A stretch of 64,000 bases of DNA from Acidobacteriota bacterium (GTDB taxonomy: Bacteria; Acidobacteriota; Terriglobia; Terriglobales; Acidobacteriaceae): positions 1-64,000 of the forward strand of contig QIAU01000138.1 in NCBI GenBank assembly GCA_003225055.1, given 5' to 3'. A program made the position numbers and the translations under genes. This document shows positions 35,719 to 44,731 of this stretch, piece after piece. A model generated the notes under the pieces. It was not told where the DNA came from. It searched no databases and saw nothing but the letters and a program-made list of their open reading frames with translations. The stretch's first letter is position 1, and the number at the start of each line of letters is the position of its first letter.

Positions 35719-36528
35719 ATGGAATGTCCACACTGCCAGAGACCGACCAGCCCTCACGCCGAGCGTTGCAGCGCGTGTGGCGGCGTGATTCCGCCGGGGC
35801 AGCACATGCTGGAAGAATCCGGCGTGGTGGAGCCTGCGGTTAACCTCCTGGACCCTTATCCCGGACAAGAAGAGAATACCGAACTTTACCGCATGGCGAG
35901 CCTTGGCGATCGGTTTATCGCCTTCGCGTTGGATACGATTTTTCTGTTTGGAGTGTTTGCCATCCTGGATGCCTGGGCCTTTATGCGATGGGGCCTGGTC
36001 GAGGGACTGGAACTGAAACTGACCACGGCTTCCCTTCTGATGGCCGAATTTCTGAATGGAGTGGTTCTCTTTATTTACCTGTGGCTGCTGGAAGCGGGCT
36101 TCGGCGCTACCTTGGGCAAGGCGATTGTCGGAATCCGGGTGGTTCGGACAGTCGAAGGGAACCCTCTGGTAGCTTTCGCCATTCGGAACTTGATGCGCAT
36201 TGTGGATGGATTTGGCTTCTATCTGCTGGGGGCTGTGGTTGCGGGCTGTTCCCGCTTTCGCCGGCGCCTGGGCGACATCTGCGCCCGTACCGTCGTGGTA
36301 GAAGAAGAGTTTGGATACGCCGTCAAAATCCTCGCCGTCGTGCTGTGGGCTGGAGTTCTGGCGGGAGCGATGTGGTCGGTTCCCCGCATCTGTGCCCGAA
36401 ACCCCGCCAAGCAGGTGCGATACTTGGACCAGGTGGTCGTCGAGGTGGGTCGAACAGAAAAATCTGCTTATTTCAAAGTTGCTGGACTCAGAATCGACGT
36501 CCAGTCCGCCTCCCGCGGCGCGCCGTAA
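35719..36528 (+). CDS. RDD-family membrane protein with N-terminal zinc ribbon
   Basis: A 269-residue protein. It opens with a double CxxC zinc ribbon (MECPHCQRPTSPHAERCSACGG). The RDD domain follows from about residue 60, with SLGDRFIAFALDTIFLFGVF (the R-D-D pattern), GATLGKAIVGIRVVR, and a further helix, LVAFAIRNLMRIVDGFGFYLLG. A C-terminal helix (about 207-225) and a soluble tail end the protein. RDD proteins are thought to be transporters or membrane scaffolds. The ATG at 35719 is preferred to the GTG at 35683 because the zinc ribbon starts the conserved part. Confidence 0.82.
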   Translation: MECPHCQRPTSPHAERCSACGGVIPPGQHMLEESGVVEPAVNLLDPYPGQEENTELYRMASLGDRFIAFALDTIFLFGVFAILDAWAFMRWGLVEGLELKLTTASLLMAEFLNGVVLFIYLWLLEAGFGATLGKAIVGIRVVRTVEGNPLVAFAIRNLMRIVDGFGFYLLGAVVAGCSRFRRRLGDICARTVVVEEEFGYAVKILAVVLWAGVLAGAMWSVPRICARNPAKQVRYLDQVVVEVGRTEKSAYFKVAGLRIDVQSASRGAP

Positions 36529-36571
36529 CGGTCCAACCCAGACATGCTCAAGGGCCGGATTCGGGCCTTGG

Positions 36572-37453
36572 TCAATCCGTTTTCACATTGCAATTCGCCG
36601 TGCATTTTAACGTCTGCAGCTCAATCTCAGCCTTCTTGCGAGGCGGAGTTGCAGACGCGGGCACTACGACGATGGACTGCGGACCGTCCGCCAGGTTGAA
36701 ATTACAGTCAAAACTCAAGGACTGAACGCCCCGCTGCTTACAGGAAGTTTTGGATAGTGCCGAGCTCAAGGTTTCCGGATTGTCATAGACCTGGTCGCCT
36801 AATGCCTGCGGCACCACGGCAATCGTCATCGGAGTGGGAGCTTTGATGCGCAGATTCAAGGGCTGGCCATCGCGTTCCGGGGTGAGCAGGTTGTAGATCT
36901 TGGGGACCGAGCTGATTTCGTATTTTTCTTTGACCAGGCGAATCCACTGATATTGAGGCTGAATACAGTGATCTACGCAGGACCAGCTGTAGTACTGAAC
37001 GGCGACGTCGTTGGGGGAAAGAAAATTCTTCATGCTGTCGCGGCCCAGCACGGCGCCAATTCCGGTAAACACGGCACGATCGGCGTTGCGCTCATCATGC
37101 AGGATGAGAACCATGGGCCGCTCCGGTGGCAGATGGCATTCATAGGTGGTACTGAGCACGTGCTCGCGGACACAGCGATAATTCAGGCTGCCTAGGGTTT
37201 CCGGGTGCTGCTGGGCGGCCCTCCATTCGTCGACCCACATCACGGCAATCGTGACCGGCTGCTTGGCTTGAATGCCCACGTGGATGTTGCCACCATCGGG
37301 TCCGGGGCGGTAAACCCGACCGCTATGATAGTCGGCAGGATCCAGCTGCACCGTCTCGTTATTGGCCGACACCCAGTCGAAAACCTTTTGCTGGGCAAGC
37401 GCTGAAAGGTCCAGCAAACTGATCAGCAGCACACAAAGCAATGTACGTTTCAT
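36572..37453 (-). CDS. Secreted protein with a duplicated Cys-containing domain
   Basis: A 293-residue protein with a clear signal peptide (MKRTLLCVLLISLLDLSALAQ, cleavage after ALA near residue 20). Two domains of about 70 residues repeat the same pattern: P(V/M)TIAV near the start, NPETL/HPETLGSL, Cys about 12 residues on, a second Cys after S(T/F)x(Y/D)EC/FDC, and M/SIVVVP near the end. They lie at about residues 66-125 and 210-272. An additional Cys-rich linker, SWSCVDHCIQPQYQW, lies between. Disulfides are likely. I recognise no named family. Downstream (minus strand) there is nothing related. Confidence 0.72.
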   Translation of the reverse strand: MKRTLLCVLLISLLDLSALAQQKVFDWVSANNETVQLDPADYHSGRVYRPGPDGGNIHVGIQAKQPVTIAVMWVDEWRAAQQHPETLGSLNYRCVREHVLSTTYECHLPPERPMVLILHDERNADRAVFTGIGAVLGRDSMKNFLSPNDVAVQYYSWSCVDHCIQPQYQWIRLVKEKYEISSVPKIYNLLTPERDGQPLNLRIKAPTPMTIAVVPQALGDQVYDNPETLSSALSKTSCKQRGVQSLSFDCNFNLADGPQSIVVVPASATPPRKKAEIELQTLKCTANCNVKTD

Positions 37454-37546
37454 AGATTTCAGTATTTAAGGATTGGGAAACAAGCCTGCACAAGCGGATT
37501 CGCGTTGGCGAGCTTACCATGGTAACTGGCGATCCCGGAGGCCAGG

Positions 37547-38008
37547 TTACTTCTTGAGCAAGCTGGAGTGACTGGCTACGCATTGCCACTTACCATCCTC
37601 GAGGATCCAGGTATCAGTAAAGCGTCCCACGTGATCGTAGGGCCGACCCTGGTACGTGCCCTTGGCATGATATACACCTGTTATCACGGCGGTATCCCGA
37701 TAAAGATTGACTTTCACATCCTGGATGGTGAGCGAGACGGGCTTGAACTTGGGATCGGCAATGTCGCCGAGGAACTTGCCCCGATCGCTGATCTCACCGT
37801 CGTACTCAATATCGGTGAACTTGTCGGCAATCATCGAGGCCAGGGCGTTGGCGTCGCGATGAACCTGCGCCTCATTCCAGAGGCGCTCTAGCACCATGAG
37901 TTTGGTTTCTTGCCCGCGGACATCGTCCCTGGAATTCTGTCCGAACGAGCCAGCCACGAAAAGAAGGCAACAGATAGCAGCCCTGAATAGGTTGCCCGGA
38001 TTTGCCAT
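37547..38008 (-). CDS. Secreted NTF2-like (DUF4440/SnoaL-type) protein
   Basis: A 153-residue protein with a signal peptide (about residues 1-23, cleavage after GSFG). An NTF2-like cone fold follows: LERLWNEAQVHRDANALASMIADKFTDI, DRGKFLGDI, VNLYRDTAVITGVYHAKGTYQG, RFTDTWILEDGKWQCVASHSS (each named by its ends). This matches the DUF4440/SnoaL-like group, whose members bind small ligands or have no enzymatic role. It is monocistronic between two minus-strand genes. Confidence 0.85.
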   Translation of the reverse strand: MANPGNLFRAAICCLLFVAGSFGQNSRDDVRGQETKLMVLERLWNEAQVHRDANALASMIADKFTDIEYDGEISDRGKFLGDIADPKFKPVSLTIQDVKVNLYRDTAVITGVYHAKGTYQGRPYDHVGRFTDTWILEDGKWQCVASHSSLLKK

Positions 38009-38115
38009 ACCTCACTCCCGTGGGTCAGGTGAAGATAGCAATCGCCCTTTACTATGTCATTTAAATACACTTGTACCGAGTTACGAACGTAATAGCATTT
38101 GAATACGGGCGTCGA

Positions 38116-38337
38116 TCAGGAAGGCTCGGCTTTGCGCCAAGTGCGGAGATTCACCCCATATAACACGATGCAGAACAGATTGGCGGGTATAAAACCCAGT
38201 TGTGCGGTTCTTACTGCAATTACGCAAACAACAGCGCTGTTAGCCGCCGCCAATACCCAGCCTTGCCAGTAGCGGCGTCCGATCAAAATGGTCGAGACAA
38301 CGGTCAGGACACAGGAAATGTAATCGAGCCGTAGCAC
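38116..38337 (-). CDS. Small membrane protein (possible PnuC-like)
   Basis: A 73-residue protein with three short hydrophobic segments. The pattern LDYISCVLTVVSTILIGRRYW ... LFCIVLYGVNLRTWRK (ends cited) resembles a half of PnuC/YgjV-type transporters, in particular the last helix ending in YxxNLRxWxK. The GTG start at 38337 has AGGGGGA upstream. A full PnuC has about 200 residues, so if related it is a short form. Function unproven. Confidence 0.6.
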   Translation of the reverse strand: MLRLDYISCVLTVVSTILIGRRYWQGWVLAAANSAVVCVIAVRTAQLGFIPANLFCIVLYGVNLRTWRKAEPS

Positions 38338-38436
38338 GAGAAAAAATCCCCCTGCCTCGATTGTGCAGCAGGAGAACGGAATTCCCTTGTGACGGAGGTC
38401 TCATTCCACATAACCGAGGTAACTTTGTGCGGCTGG

Positions 38437-39435
38437 TCAGTACGCCCAGCGCAAGAGCGTTGCGCCAGTTGTGAAGCCCGCGCCGACTGAGGCCAGCATC
38501 ACGAGATCGCCCTTTTTCAACTTGCCCTCCCGGCGGGCGGTGTCCATGGCCAGCGGGATGGTGGCCGCCGTGGTGTTGCCGTAGCGGTCGATGTTGATAA
38601 TGACACTCTCGGGTCGTAAGCCCAGACGATCCGCCGTCGCTGTGATGATCCGCTTGTTGGCTTGGTGGGGAATGAAAACCGCGATGTCGCTGCCTCTTAG
38701 ACCGTTGCGCCGAAGGAGCCTCTCGCAAATTTCGGCTTGCTTGCGCACGGCAAATTTGAAGACAGCTTGGCCATCCTGGTGGACGTAATGCATTTTCTTG
38801 TCCAAGGTTTCGTGAGTTGAGGGATGCAGGCTTCCGCCACCCGGCATGTAGAGGGAGCAGGCGCCGGAACCGTCTACCTCATGCAAGAAATCGATTATGC
38901 CCACCGAATCTTCTTCTGCCCGCTCGAGAACGACCGCGCCAGCGCCATCTCCGAAGATTACGCAGGTAGAGCGGTCGGTGTAATCGATGATCGAGGACAT
39001 CACGTCTGCGCCGATGACCAGGACTTTCTGGTGGGCTCCGGTGGCGATAAATTGCGCTCCCGATTGCACGGCGTATACGAAAGCTGAGCAGGCGGCAGAA
39101 AGGTCGAAACCCCAGACGTTCTTGGCTCCCAGCTTGTGCTGCACTAGGCAGGCGGTGGAGGGAAAGAACATGTCGGGAGTTACCGTGGCTACGATGATGA
39201 CGTCGATGTCTGAAGGCGTTATGCCGCGTTCCGCCAGAGCGTTCTTGGCAGCTTCTACCGCCAGATCGCTGCTGGCCATCCCTTTTTCGGCGATGTGACG
39301 CTGGCGAATGCCGGTCCGCTCGATGATCCACTCGTGCGAGGTCTCTACTAGTTTTTCCAGATCTTCATTGGTGAGCAGGCGAGGCGGGACATAGGTCCCC
39401 AGAGCGCTGATTTTGACGCGTAGAAGTCTGGACAA
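38437..39435 (-). CDS. fabH: 3-oxoacyl-ACP synthase III (FabH)
   Basis: Condenses acetyl-CoA (or a branched acyl-CoA) with malonyl-ACP to start fatty acid synthesis. Key parts are [31 protein letters not shown], the active-site Cys in [16 protein letters not shown], the catalytic His in IPHQANKRI, the Asn in [15 protein letters not shown], and the closing [14 protein letters not shown]. At 332 residues the length is normal. The usual neighbours plsX and fabD are not present. The SRP RNA gene lies 136 bases upstream on the same strand. Confidence 0.94.
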   Translation of the reverse strand: MSRLLRVKISALGTYVPPRLLTNEDLEKLVETSHEWIIERTGIRQRHIAEKGMASSDLAVEAAKNALAERGITPSDIDVIIVATVTPDMFFPSTACLVQHKLGAKNVWGFDLSAACSAFVYAVQSGAQFIATGAHQKVLVIGADVMSSIIDYTDRSTCVIFGDGAGAVVLERAEEDSVGIIDFLHEVDGSGACSLYMPGGGSLHPSTHETLDKKMHYVHQDGQAVFKFAVRKQAEICERLLRRNGLRGSDIAVFIPHQANKRIITATADRLGLRPESVIINIDRYGNTTAATIPLAMDTARREGKLKKGDLVMLASVGAGFTTGATLLRWAY

Positions 39436-39533
39436 TGATTTCTCCCGGGTAAAAGCAAGTATTTTGCAGGATCAGGGGGAGAATGTCTAATGCAGAATGT
39501 GAGAGGTGTGAGATGAGCCGCGCTCGGCCTCTG

Positions 39534-39552
39534 GACGGGTCCGAGACCCGTC
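39534..39552. repeat. Hairpin downstream of the SRP RNA
   Basis: GACGGGT-CCGAG-ACCCGTC is a perfect seven-pair stem 19 bases after the end of the SRP RNA on the minus strand. It could be the 3' terminator or processing hairpin of the RNA, though no T-run follows. It is also part of a GC-rich repeat-like stretch. Confidence 0.4.
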
Positions 39553-39570
39553 TCGACCCAGGACTAGAAA

Positions 39571-39677
39571 GCCAGGCACCGGGAACCCACTGCACACGCA
39601 AGAGCCCGTTACCGTTGCTTCCTTCCGGACCTGGCGGGGTTGGCGGGAGTGCGTCGCGCGGGGCCGATGCCTGACCC
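39571..39677 (-). ncRNA. ffs: Bacterial small SRP RNA (4.5S-type)
   Basis: On the minus strand the domain IV signature AGGTCCGGAAGGAAGCAAC is present, the site bound by Ffh. The ends pair as CAGGCATCGG with CCGGTGCCTG, closing a single long hairpin of about 107 nt, the short 4.5S type without an Alu domain. The ends are set by this helix and could be off by a few bases. The SRP receptor gene ftsY is at 52743. Confidence 0.9.
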
Positions 39678-39736
39678 AACTGATTCTAACAAACGGCGGC
39701 GGCTGAGAGAGGCGCATGGCCAGCATGGCCGAGGTT

Positions 39737-39775
39737 CGCTCGGCCGGACGGCCCAGGACGGCCGTCCCCACGCGA
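39737..39775. repeat. Intergenic repeat of the GGACGGCCGTCC type
   Basis: GGACGGCC-CAGGA-CGGCCGTCC includes an inverted pair. GACGGC(C/T)GTCC(C/G)CACG recurs at 48551-48571, and a GGACGGCCGAGGG form occurs at 18039. It lies in the leader of the transglutaminase gene and argues that the frame open to 39716 is non-coding here. Confidence 0.45.
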
Positions 39776-39847
39776 TTTGAGGTGACCTCGGAGTTTCGGG
39801 CAAGACATCGAGCTCTTCCCTTCACGGCTCGATTAGCTAACAATGGA

Positions 39848-42037
39848 ATGTGCATGGCGGGGACGTTTTCACAAAATGGTGCGGCCGGCTTGCCGCACGC
39901 GATCGAAAGATACTTCGAAGTCGCCTTGTACCTGATGGTGCTGACCGGATTCGCTACCTTGGCCCAGACGGGGCAACTTGATCCCCTAACCGTGTTGCTG
40001 GTCATTGGGGCGTTGGCGGTGCGCGGGTATTTGCTGATCCGCCGACAGATTTTCGTTCTCTCCGAACAGCGAACAAAACATCTGACGCTGGCATTTGCGA
40101 TTTGGTACCTGGCAGATTTTCTTTATATCTCCAGGACCTTCATCGGGCCCACGGTTCACCTGGTGCTGGCACTGATGGTCGTGCGGCTCTTCTCGGCGCG
40201 GCGTGATCGCGATTTCGTTTTTCTATCAATCTTGTCGTTTCTTCTGGTGCTGGCTGCATCGGTGCTCACCGTGGACAGCACGTTCCTGGTGGCGTTCTCT
40301 GCCTTCATGCTGGCAGCCGTAGCCACCTTCATTTTGCTGGAAATGCGCCGCTCGGCGGCTGCGGCCACAGTGCGAGCGCGCGAGTTTGTCGAGAATACAA
40401 GCGACCAGCGGCTGGGATGGCACCTGGCAGGCGCCAGCCCGGTTCTGGCGTTCTTCATTCTGGCGGGTGCGGCAGCGATCTTTTTTGTCATGCCACGGGT
40501 CTCAGCCGGGTACTTCAGCGCTTATGCCCCGAGCGGTGAGTTCTCTGCCGGATTCAGCGATCGCGTACAACTTGGCCGGATTGGCGAGATCCAGCAGTCC
40601 GGTTCGGTGGTGATGCACGTACAGATCGAGGGAGATCAACGGGGCGCTCACGACTTGAAATGGCGTGGCGTGTCCCTCAGCCTGTTTGACGGGCGCAATT
40701 GGTCGAGCCCGCAACGCCAAGTTGTGGTCCCACGCCTTGGGGATGGGCGATTTGTTCTGCCCAGCTTCCGGTACGGCCAGCGCGCCAGAGAATCTATTCT
40801 TGGGCGTTCTCGCCCCCTCCACTACCGCGTGCTGCTCGAGCCTCTGGGTACAAACCTGTTTTTTCTGGCTCCGCGGGCTGAAGCCTTGCAAGGCGACTAC
40901 CAGATGGTGACCACAGATGAGGGGGGCGCAGTTTACGATCTGGACCGCGGCCGCGCACCTGGGCTGTACGAAGCAGATTCCGATGTCGCCCGCCCGACGC
41001 CGCAGGAATTGCGCTCCGCAGGCGAGAACCTGCCGCCCGAGTACTGGCTGATCTACCTGCAATTGCCCGAGGTGGACAGACGGATTCCGGAACTGGCGCG
41101 CCAGATCACGGCCCATGCCGGAAACAATTACGACAAGGCGACCGCTGTCGAGCGATACCTGACAACGAACTACGGCTACACTCTCGAAATGGGGCGCTTC
41201 GTCCCCAAAGATCCGCTGGCTTATTTCCTGTTCGAGCGCAAGCAGGGACACTGCGAATACTTCGCTTCGTCCATGGCGGTGATGCTGCGGACGTTGAAGA
41301 TTCCGGCCCGCGTCGTGAACGGCTTCCGCACAGGCGAATTCAATGACGTGACCGCTCAATACGTGGTCCGGGCGCGCAATGCGCACTCCTGGGTTGAGGC
41401 TTACTTTCCGGGGTATGGCTGGGTCGATTTCGATCCAACACCCGCCTCTGCCCTCGAAACCCGCCGGGGATGGAGCCGAGTGATGCTTTACCTGGACGCC
41501 ATGTCCTCTTTCTGGCGGGAGTGGGTCATCAACTACGACGTGAATCATCAGATGGTCCTGGGAGAGGAGGCGGGCCGTACCTCTCGCGGATACTTGGCCA
41601 AGCTTCGTGACCGCGCACACAAACGCTACGCGGCATTGCTACGCGCAGCTCGCAACACGCGCAACCGGCTGATTCGCGCCCCGGGAGCGTGGAGCCTGGG
41701 TGGAATTCTGGCGATCCTGGTGCTTCTATTCGGAATCAATGCCCGGCGCATGGCGAGATCCTGGCAGGCGCGGCGCACGGCGGCTCATCCGGAACGATCG
41801 CCGCAGCAAGCAGCAAGCATCTGGTATGCACGAATGACAAGGGCAGTGGCGCGCCGAGGATGGCGGAAGTCCACGGCGCAAACACCGGCGGAATTCGTGA
41901 CCACAATAGCCGATGTTGAATTGCGTCAGCGGGTGGGAAAATTCACGCGCCATTACGAAAATGCGCGGTTTGGAGAGTCGGCTGAAGATGCGCGCAAGTT
42001 GCCCGAGTTGTACGAAGAAATGAATACCCGGCGTTGA
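39848..42037 (+). CDS. TgpA-like membrane transglutaminase-domain protein
   Basis: A 729-residue integral membrane protein of the TgpA/DUF3488-transglutaminase type. About six N-terminal helices (about residues 25-215) are followed by an outer domain with the transglutaminase core at about 440-580. The catalytic triad is Cys in KQGHCEYFASSMAVML, His in ARNAHSWVEAYF and Asp in WVDFDPTPAS. A further helix lies near 615-635 and a C-terminal DUF4129-like helical tail ends the protein. Members of this family usually sit beside a MoxR ATPase and a DUF58 protein; neither is present here. The start could be 39848 or 39854; the frame upstream is a repeat. Probable substrate: envelope proteins. Confidence 0.88.
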   Translation: MCMAGTFSQNGAAGLPHAIERYFEVALYLMVLTGFATLAQTGQLDPLTVLLVIGALAVRGYLLIRRQIFVLSEQRTKHLTLAFAIWYLADFLYISRTFIGPTVHLVLALMVVRLFSARRDRDFVFLSILSFLLVLAASVLTVDSTFLVAFSAFMLAAVATFILLEMRRSAAAATVRAREFVENTSDQRLGWHLAGASPVLAFFILAGAAAIFFVMPRVSAGYFSAYAPSGEFSAGFSDRVQLGRIGEIQQSGSVVMHVQIEGDQRGAHDLKWRGVSLSLFDGRNWSSPQRQVVVPRLGDGRFVLPSFRYGQRARESILGRSRPLHYRVLLEPLGTNLFFLAPRAEALQGDYQMVTTDEGGAVYDLDRGRAPGLYEADSDVARPTPQELRSAGENLPPEYWLIYLQLPEVDRRIPELARQITAHAGNNYDKATAVERYLTTNYGYTLEMGRFVPKDPLAYFLFERKQGHCEYFASSMAVMLRTLKIPARVVNGFRTGEFNDVTAQYVVRARNAHSWVEAYFPGYGWVDFDPTPASALETRRGWSRVMLYLDAMSSFWREWVINYDVNHQMVLGEEAGRTSRGYLAKLRDRAHKRYAALLRAARNTRNRLIRAPGAWSLGGILAILVLLFGINARRMARSWQARRTAAHPERSPQQAASIWYARMTRAVARRGWRKSTAQTPAEFVTTIADVELRQRVGKFTRHYENARFGESAEDARKLPELYEEMNTRR

Positions 42038-42124
42038 GTCGGCGGGCGAAGAGACACGCCCAGATCCCTGGCTTGGTTCCGGGTGACAAGTCTTCCCTCC
42101 ACCTGGCCAGGGGGACCTGGAAGA

Positions 42125-42757
42125 TCAGAACTTAAAGACGAGCCCGCCCGTGACCACCATGTTGTGCTGGCGGGTTTTGCCGGTATTTACGTTGAGGGGC
42201 AGTGCGCCGGACCAGAAGTCACGTGCCGCTAGGCGTATACCCGCCCACTTGAAGGTTCGGACGTCCAAGCCGACACCGCCTTCGACAACTCCGCTGTTCT
42301 TGGTGCTCGGGCCGGGGTTTGCTCCACCGTACACCAGGGTGCGGTTCATGTTGAATCTCCCGTAGCCGCCACCGATACTCACCCAGGGCTGAAAGACATT
42401 GTCGGGGACGAGTTTGACGCGCGCGGAAGGAGCTAGGAAGTAAGCCGAATATTGGCTTGGCACTCCGCCATTACCCGAAGCCAGATTTTCATCCGGATTT
42501 CCGATAAAAGGCACTTCCGCATCGAGGCGGTAAATTGGATTGCCTGCGAGGTGGCGGGCATAGTTTAGTTCGAAGCTCAGGCCGTTGCCGAAATGCACGG
42601 TGTTGTTCAGCAGAGGGATGGCCCCGGCCTTGATGCCCTGGTTGGCGATGAAGGTGCGCCCCACTCCGACTGCGATCTCGTTTTTCTGGCCAAACGCACT
42701 GGTCAGCAAGGTTGTGACCGCGATCAGCGAGGCGGTCAAAAGTCCTTTCCCGGACAT
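42125..42757 (-). CDS. Outer-membrane beta-barrel-like protein
   Basis: A 210-residue protein with a signal peptide (about residues 1-23, cleavage after SAFG). The remainder is made of alternating amphipathic strands ending in GLVFKF, with Phe at the C-terminus, the usual outer-membrane barrel sorting signal. It has features of small OmpA-like or outer-membrane protein families (GVGRTFIANQ, SFELNYARHL, VSIGGGYGRF, VEGGVGLDVRTFKW). No peptidoglycan-binding domain is present. Gene is single and converges with the transglutaminase gene. Function unknown. Confidence 0.78.
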   Translation of the reverse strand: MSGKGLLTASLIAVTTLLTSAFGQKNEIAVGVGRTFIANQGIKAGAIPLLNNTVHFGNGLSFELNYARHLAGNPIYRLDAEVPFIGNPDENLASGNGGVPSQYSAYFLAPSARVKLVPDNVFQPWVSIGGGYGRFNMNRTLVYGGANPGPSTKNSGVVEGGVGLDVRTFKWAGIRLAARDFWSGALPLNVNTGKTRQHNMVVTGGLVFKF

Positions 42758-42912
42758 CGTTCCTCCGACCGCTTAATTGTGAGCCGCTGGTGGGCTTAGG
42801 GTATCACGCACGATGCGATTCCATTCGGGCTTGGTGCCAGCTTTCCTGGTGCACGGGACCCCGCTTCTGGGACCAGCCCAGACGCGGGTAAATGCTAAAA
42901 TGAGAAGATTGC

Positions 42913-44406
42913 ATGTCGGATAAGTCCCTAACTGTAGAGCAATTGGCCATTCCCGCCAGAGACAATCCTTGCGCAGCACCAATCAAAGTTGGTTTTGTCA
43001 GCCTGGGATGCCCGAAAAATCTCGTCGACAGCGAGGTCATGATGGGATTGCTGGCGCGGGCCGGCGCCCAACTGACGGCGCGCGCCGAGGATGCGGATGT
43101 CATCGTCGTCAACACCTGCTCATTCATTGACCGGGCGCAGCGGGAATCGGTGGATACAATTCTCGAGATGAGCAAGTTGAAGACCGAGGGAAGCGCGCGG
43201 AAGTTAGTGGTGGCGGGTTGTCTGGTCGAGCGCTATCGCGACGAGATCCCGAAGAACATCCCGGAAGTGGACGCGGTAGTGGGCACGGGAGAGCTGGAGA
43301 ATATCCTCGCAGCAGCGGGCTTAACCCCGGCTTCAGCGGGAAATTCGAATTCACCATTTGTCATCCTTGAGTCGCGACCCGAGGGCGACGCCCGGCTGGC
43401 TCAGGGACGCTTTTCGCGAGAATCATGGGACGGCGCAATCGCCGATCTCCCGAATTACCTCTACGACGACACCACGCCGCGCGTCCTGGCCACGCCTAAG
43501 CATTCGGCTTACATCAAGATTGCGGAAGGCTGCGATCATCCCTGCAGCTTCTGCATCATTCCGCAGTTGCGCGGCAAGTTTCGCTCGCGGCGGTTTGAAT
43601 CCGTTATTGCGGAAGCGCAGCGGCTGGCGCGCTCCGGGGTTCGCGAGATTACCCTCATCGGCCAGGACACTACCTGTTACGGCGAAGACTTCGCCTTGAA
43701 GGATGGTTTGGCGTTATTGCTGGAAAAGCTGGCGGCCATTCCCGATCTGCGCTGGATCAGGTTTCTGTACGCCTATCCCAACAAGATTAACGGGCGTCTG
43801 CTGGAAACCATTGCCGCGCACGAAAACATCTGCTCCTACATCGATGTTCCGCTCCAGCATGCATCCGCCAGCGTTCTAAAACGCATGAAGCGGGGCGGCG
43901 GGGCGGAGTTGTTCCTGCGTTCGATTGAGAAAATGCGGCGGACAATTCCCGATCTGACGCTGCGCACCTCGTTTATTGTCGGCTTCCCTGGCGAGACCGA
44001 AAAGGAATTTGAAGAGCTCTGCGACTTTGTTCGCGAAGCCGAGTTCGACTGGATGGGTGCTTTCGGGTATTCGGACGAGGAGGGCGCGGTTGCGCACCGC
44101 CTGGAAAAGAAGGTGGCGGCGCGCGACATCGAGAGGCGCCGCAAGCGGCTGATGCAAATCCAGCGACAGATCAGCAAAAAGCGAAAGCGAGCCTTGGTCG
44201 GAAAACAATTCGATCTGCTCCTGGAAGGGGTGTCGGAAGAAACCGAGCTGCTGCTGGAAGGGCGGACAGCAATGCACGCGCCCGAGATCGACGGCAAAGT
44301 GTTTGTAAATGACGTACGAGAAGGTGGTGACGTGCGGCCCGGAGAGTTCTATTGCTGCGAAATTGCCGAAGCGCACGATTACGATCTAGTTGCCAGGATT
44401 CTATAA
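42913..44406 (+). CDS. rimO: Ribosomal protein S12 methylthiotransferase RimO
   Basis: A radical-SAM enzyme that methylthiolates an Asp of ribosomal protein S12. The UPF0004 domain holds three cluster cysteines (FVSLGCPKNLVDSE, VNTCSFIDRA, VVAGCLVER). The radical-SAM motif is EGCDHPCSFCIIPQLRG, and the TRAM domain lies at the end. The length of 497 residues exceeds the usual 430-445. The extra is a longer N-terminus and an insert of about 30 residues near 145-175 (NSPFVILESRPEGDARLAQG). The DNA of this insert contains TTTGTCATCCTTGAG, similar to the intergenic repeats, so a repeat may have become coding. It leads the cluster rimO-yacG-pgpA. Confidence 0.92.
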   Translation: MSDKSLTVEQLAIPARDNPCAAPIKVGFVSLGCPKNLVDSEVMMGLLARAGAQLTARAEDADVIVVNTCSFIDRAQRESVDTILEMSKLKTEGSARKLVVAGCLVERYRDEIPKNIPEVDAVVGTGELENILAAAGLTPASAGNSNSPFVILESRPEGDARLAQGRFSRESWDGAIADLPNYLYDDTTPRVLATPKHSAYIKIAEGCDHPCSFCIIPQLRGKFRSRRFESVIAEAQRLARSGVREITLIGQDTTCYGEDFALKDGLALLLEKLAAIPDLRWIRFLYAYPNKINGRLLETIAAHENICSYIDVPLQHASASVLKRMKRGGGAELFLRSIEKMRRTIPDLTLRTSFIVGFPGETEKEFEELCDFVREAEFDWMGAFGYSDEEGAVAHRLEKKVAARDIERRRKRLMQIQRQISKKRKRALVGKQFDLLLEGVSEETELLLEGRTAMHAPEIDGKVFVNDVREGGDVRPGEFYCCEIAEAHDYDLVARIL

Positions 44407-44494
44407 AGAAAATTGCTGATTGCGGATTTCAGAACGGCTTACCCCTGGAGCGATCTTAAGATCTGAAATCTACAATCCGAAATGCCGTTCAACC

Positions 44495-44710
44495 ATGTCC
44501 CGGAAACGCACGCTCCGTCTACGTTGTCCCAGCTGTAAGAAACCGGTGAAGGATAGCGGTCCCGAGTTTCCTTTCTGCAGCGAGCGTTGTCGGCTGATCG
44601 ATCTTGGCAAGTGGGCCAGCGGGTCGCATGTGATCTCCTCCCCCCTCGAGGATACGAGCGACATCTCGTCGGAAGTGGCCCCCGAAGATGACGGAAAACG
44701 GAAACAGTAG
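44495..44710 (+). CDS. yacG: DNA gyrase inhibitor YacG-like zinc protein
   Basis: A 71-residue protein with the YacG zinc finger [18 protein letters not shown] plus SERC, then [13 protein letters not shown]. In other bacteria YacG binds and inhibits DNA gyrase. The acidic/Lys tail is typical. The ATG at 44495 is taken because the zinc finger starts ten residues later; the frame runs upstream to 44420 without conserved sequence. It lies between rimO and pgpA on the same strand, 22 bases before pgpA. Confidence 0.88.
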   Translation: MSRKRTLRLRCPSCKKPVKDSGPEFPFCSERCRLIDLGKWASGSHVISSPLEDTSDISSEVAPEDDGKRKQ

Positions 44711-44731
44711 CGCGGTGGAGAGCGACAACTG

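Noticed and set aside
40502-41620. 372-residue minus-strand frame
   Set aside because: Antisense to the transglutaminase gene; the plus strand has the catalytic triad.
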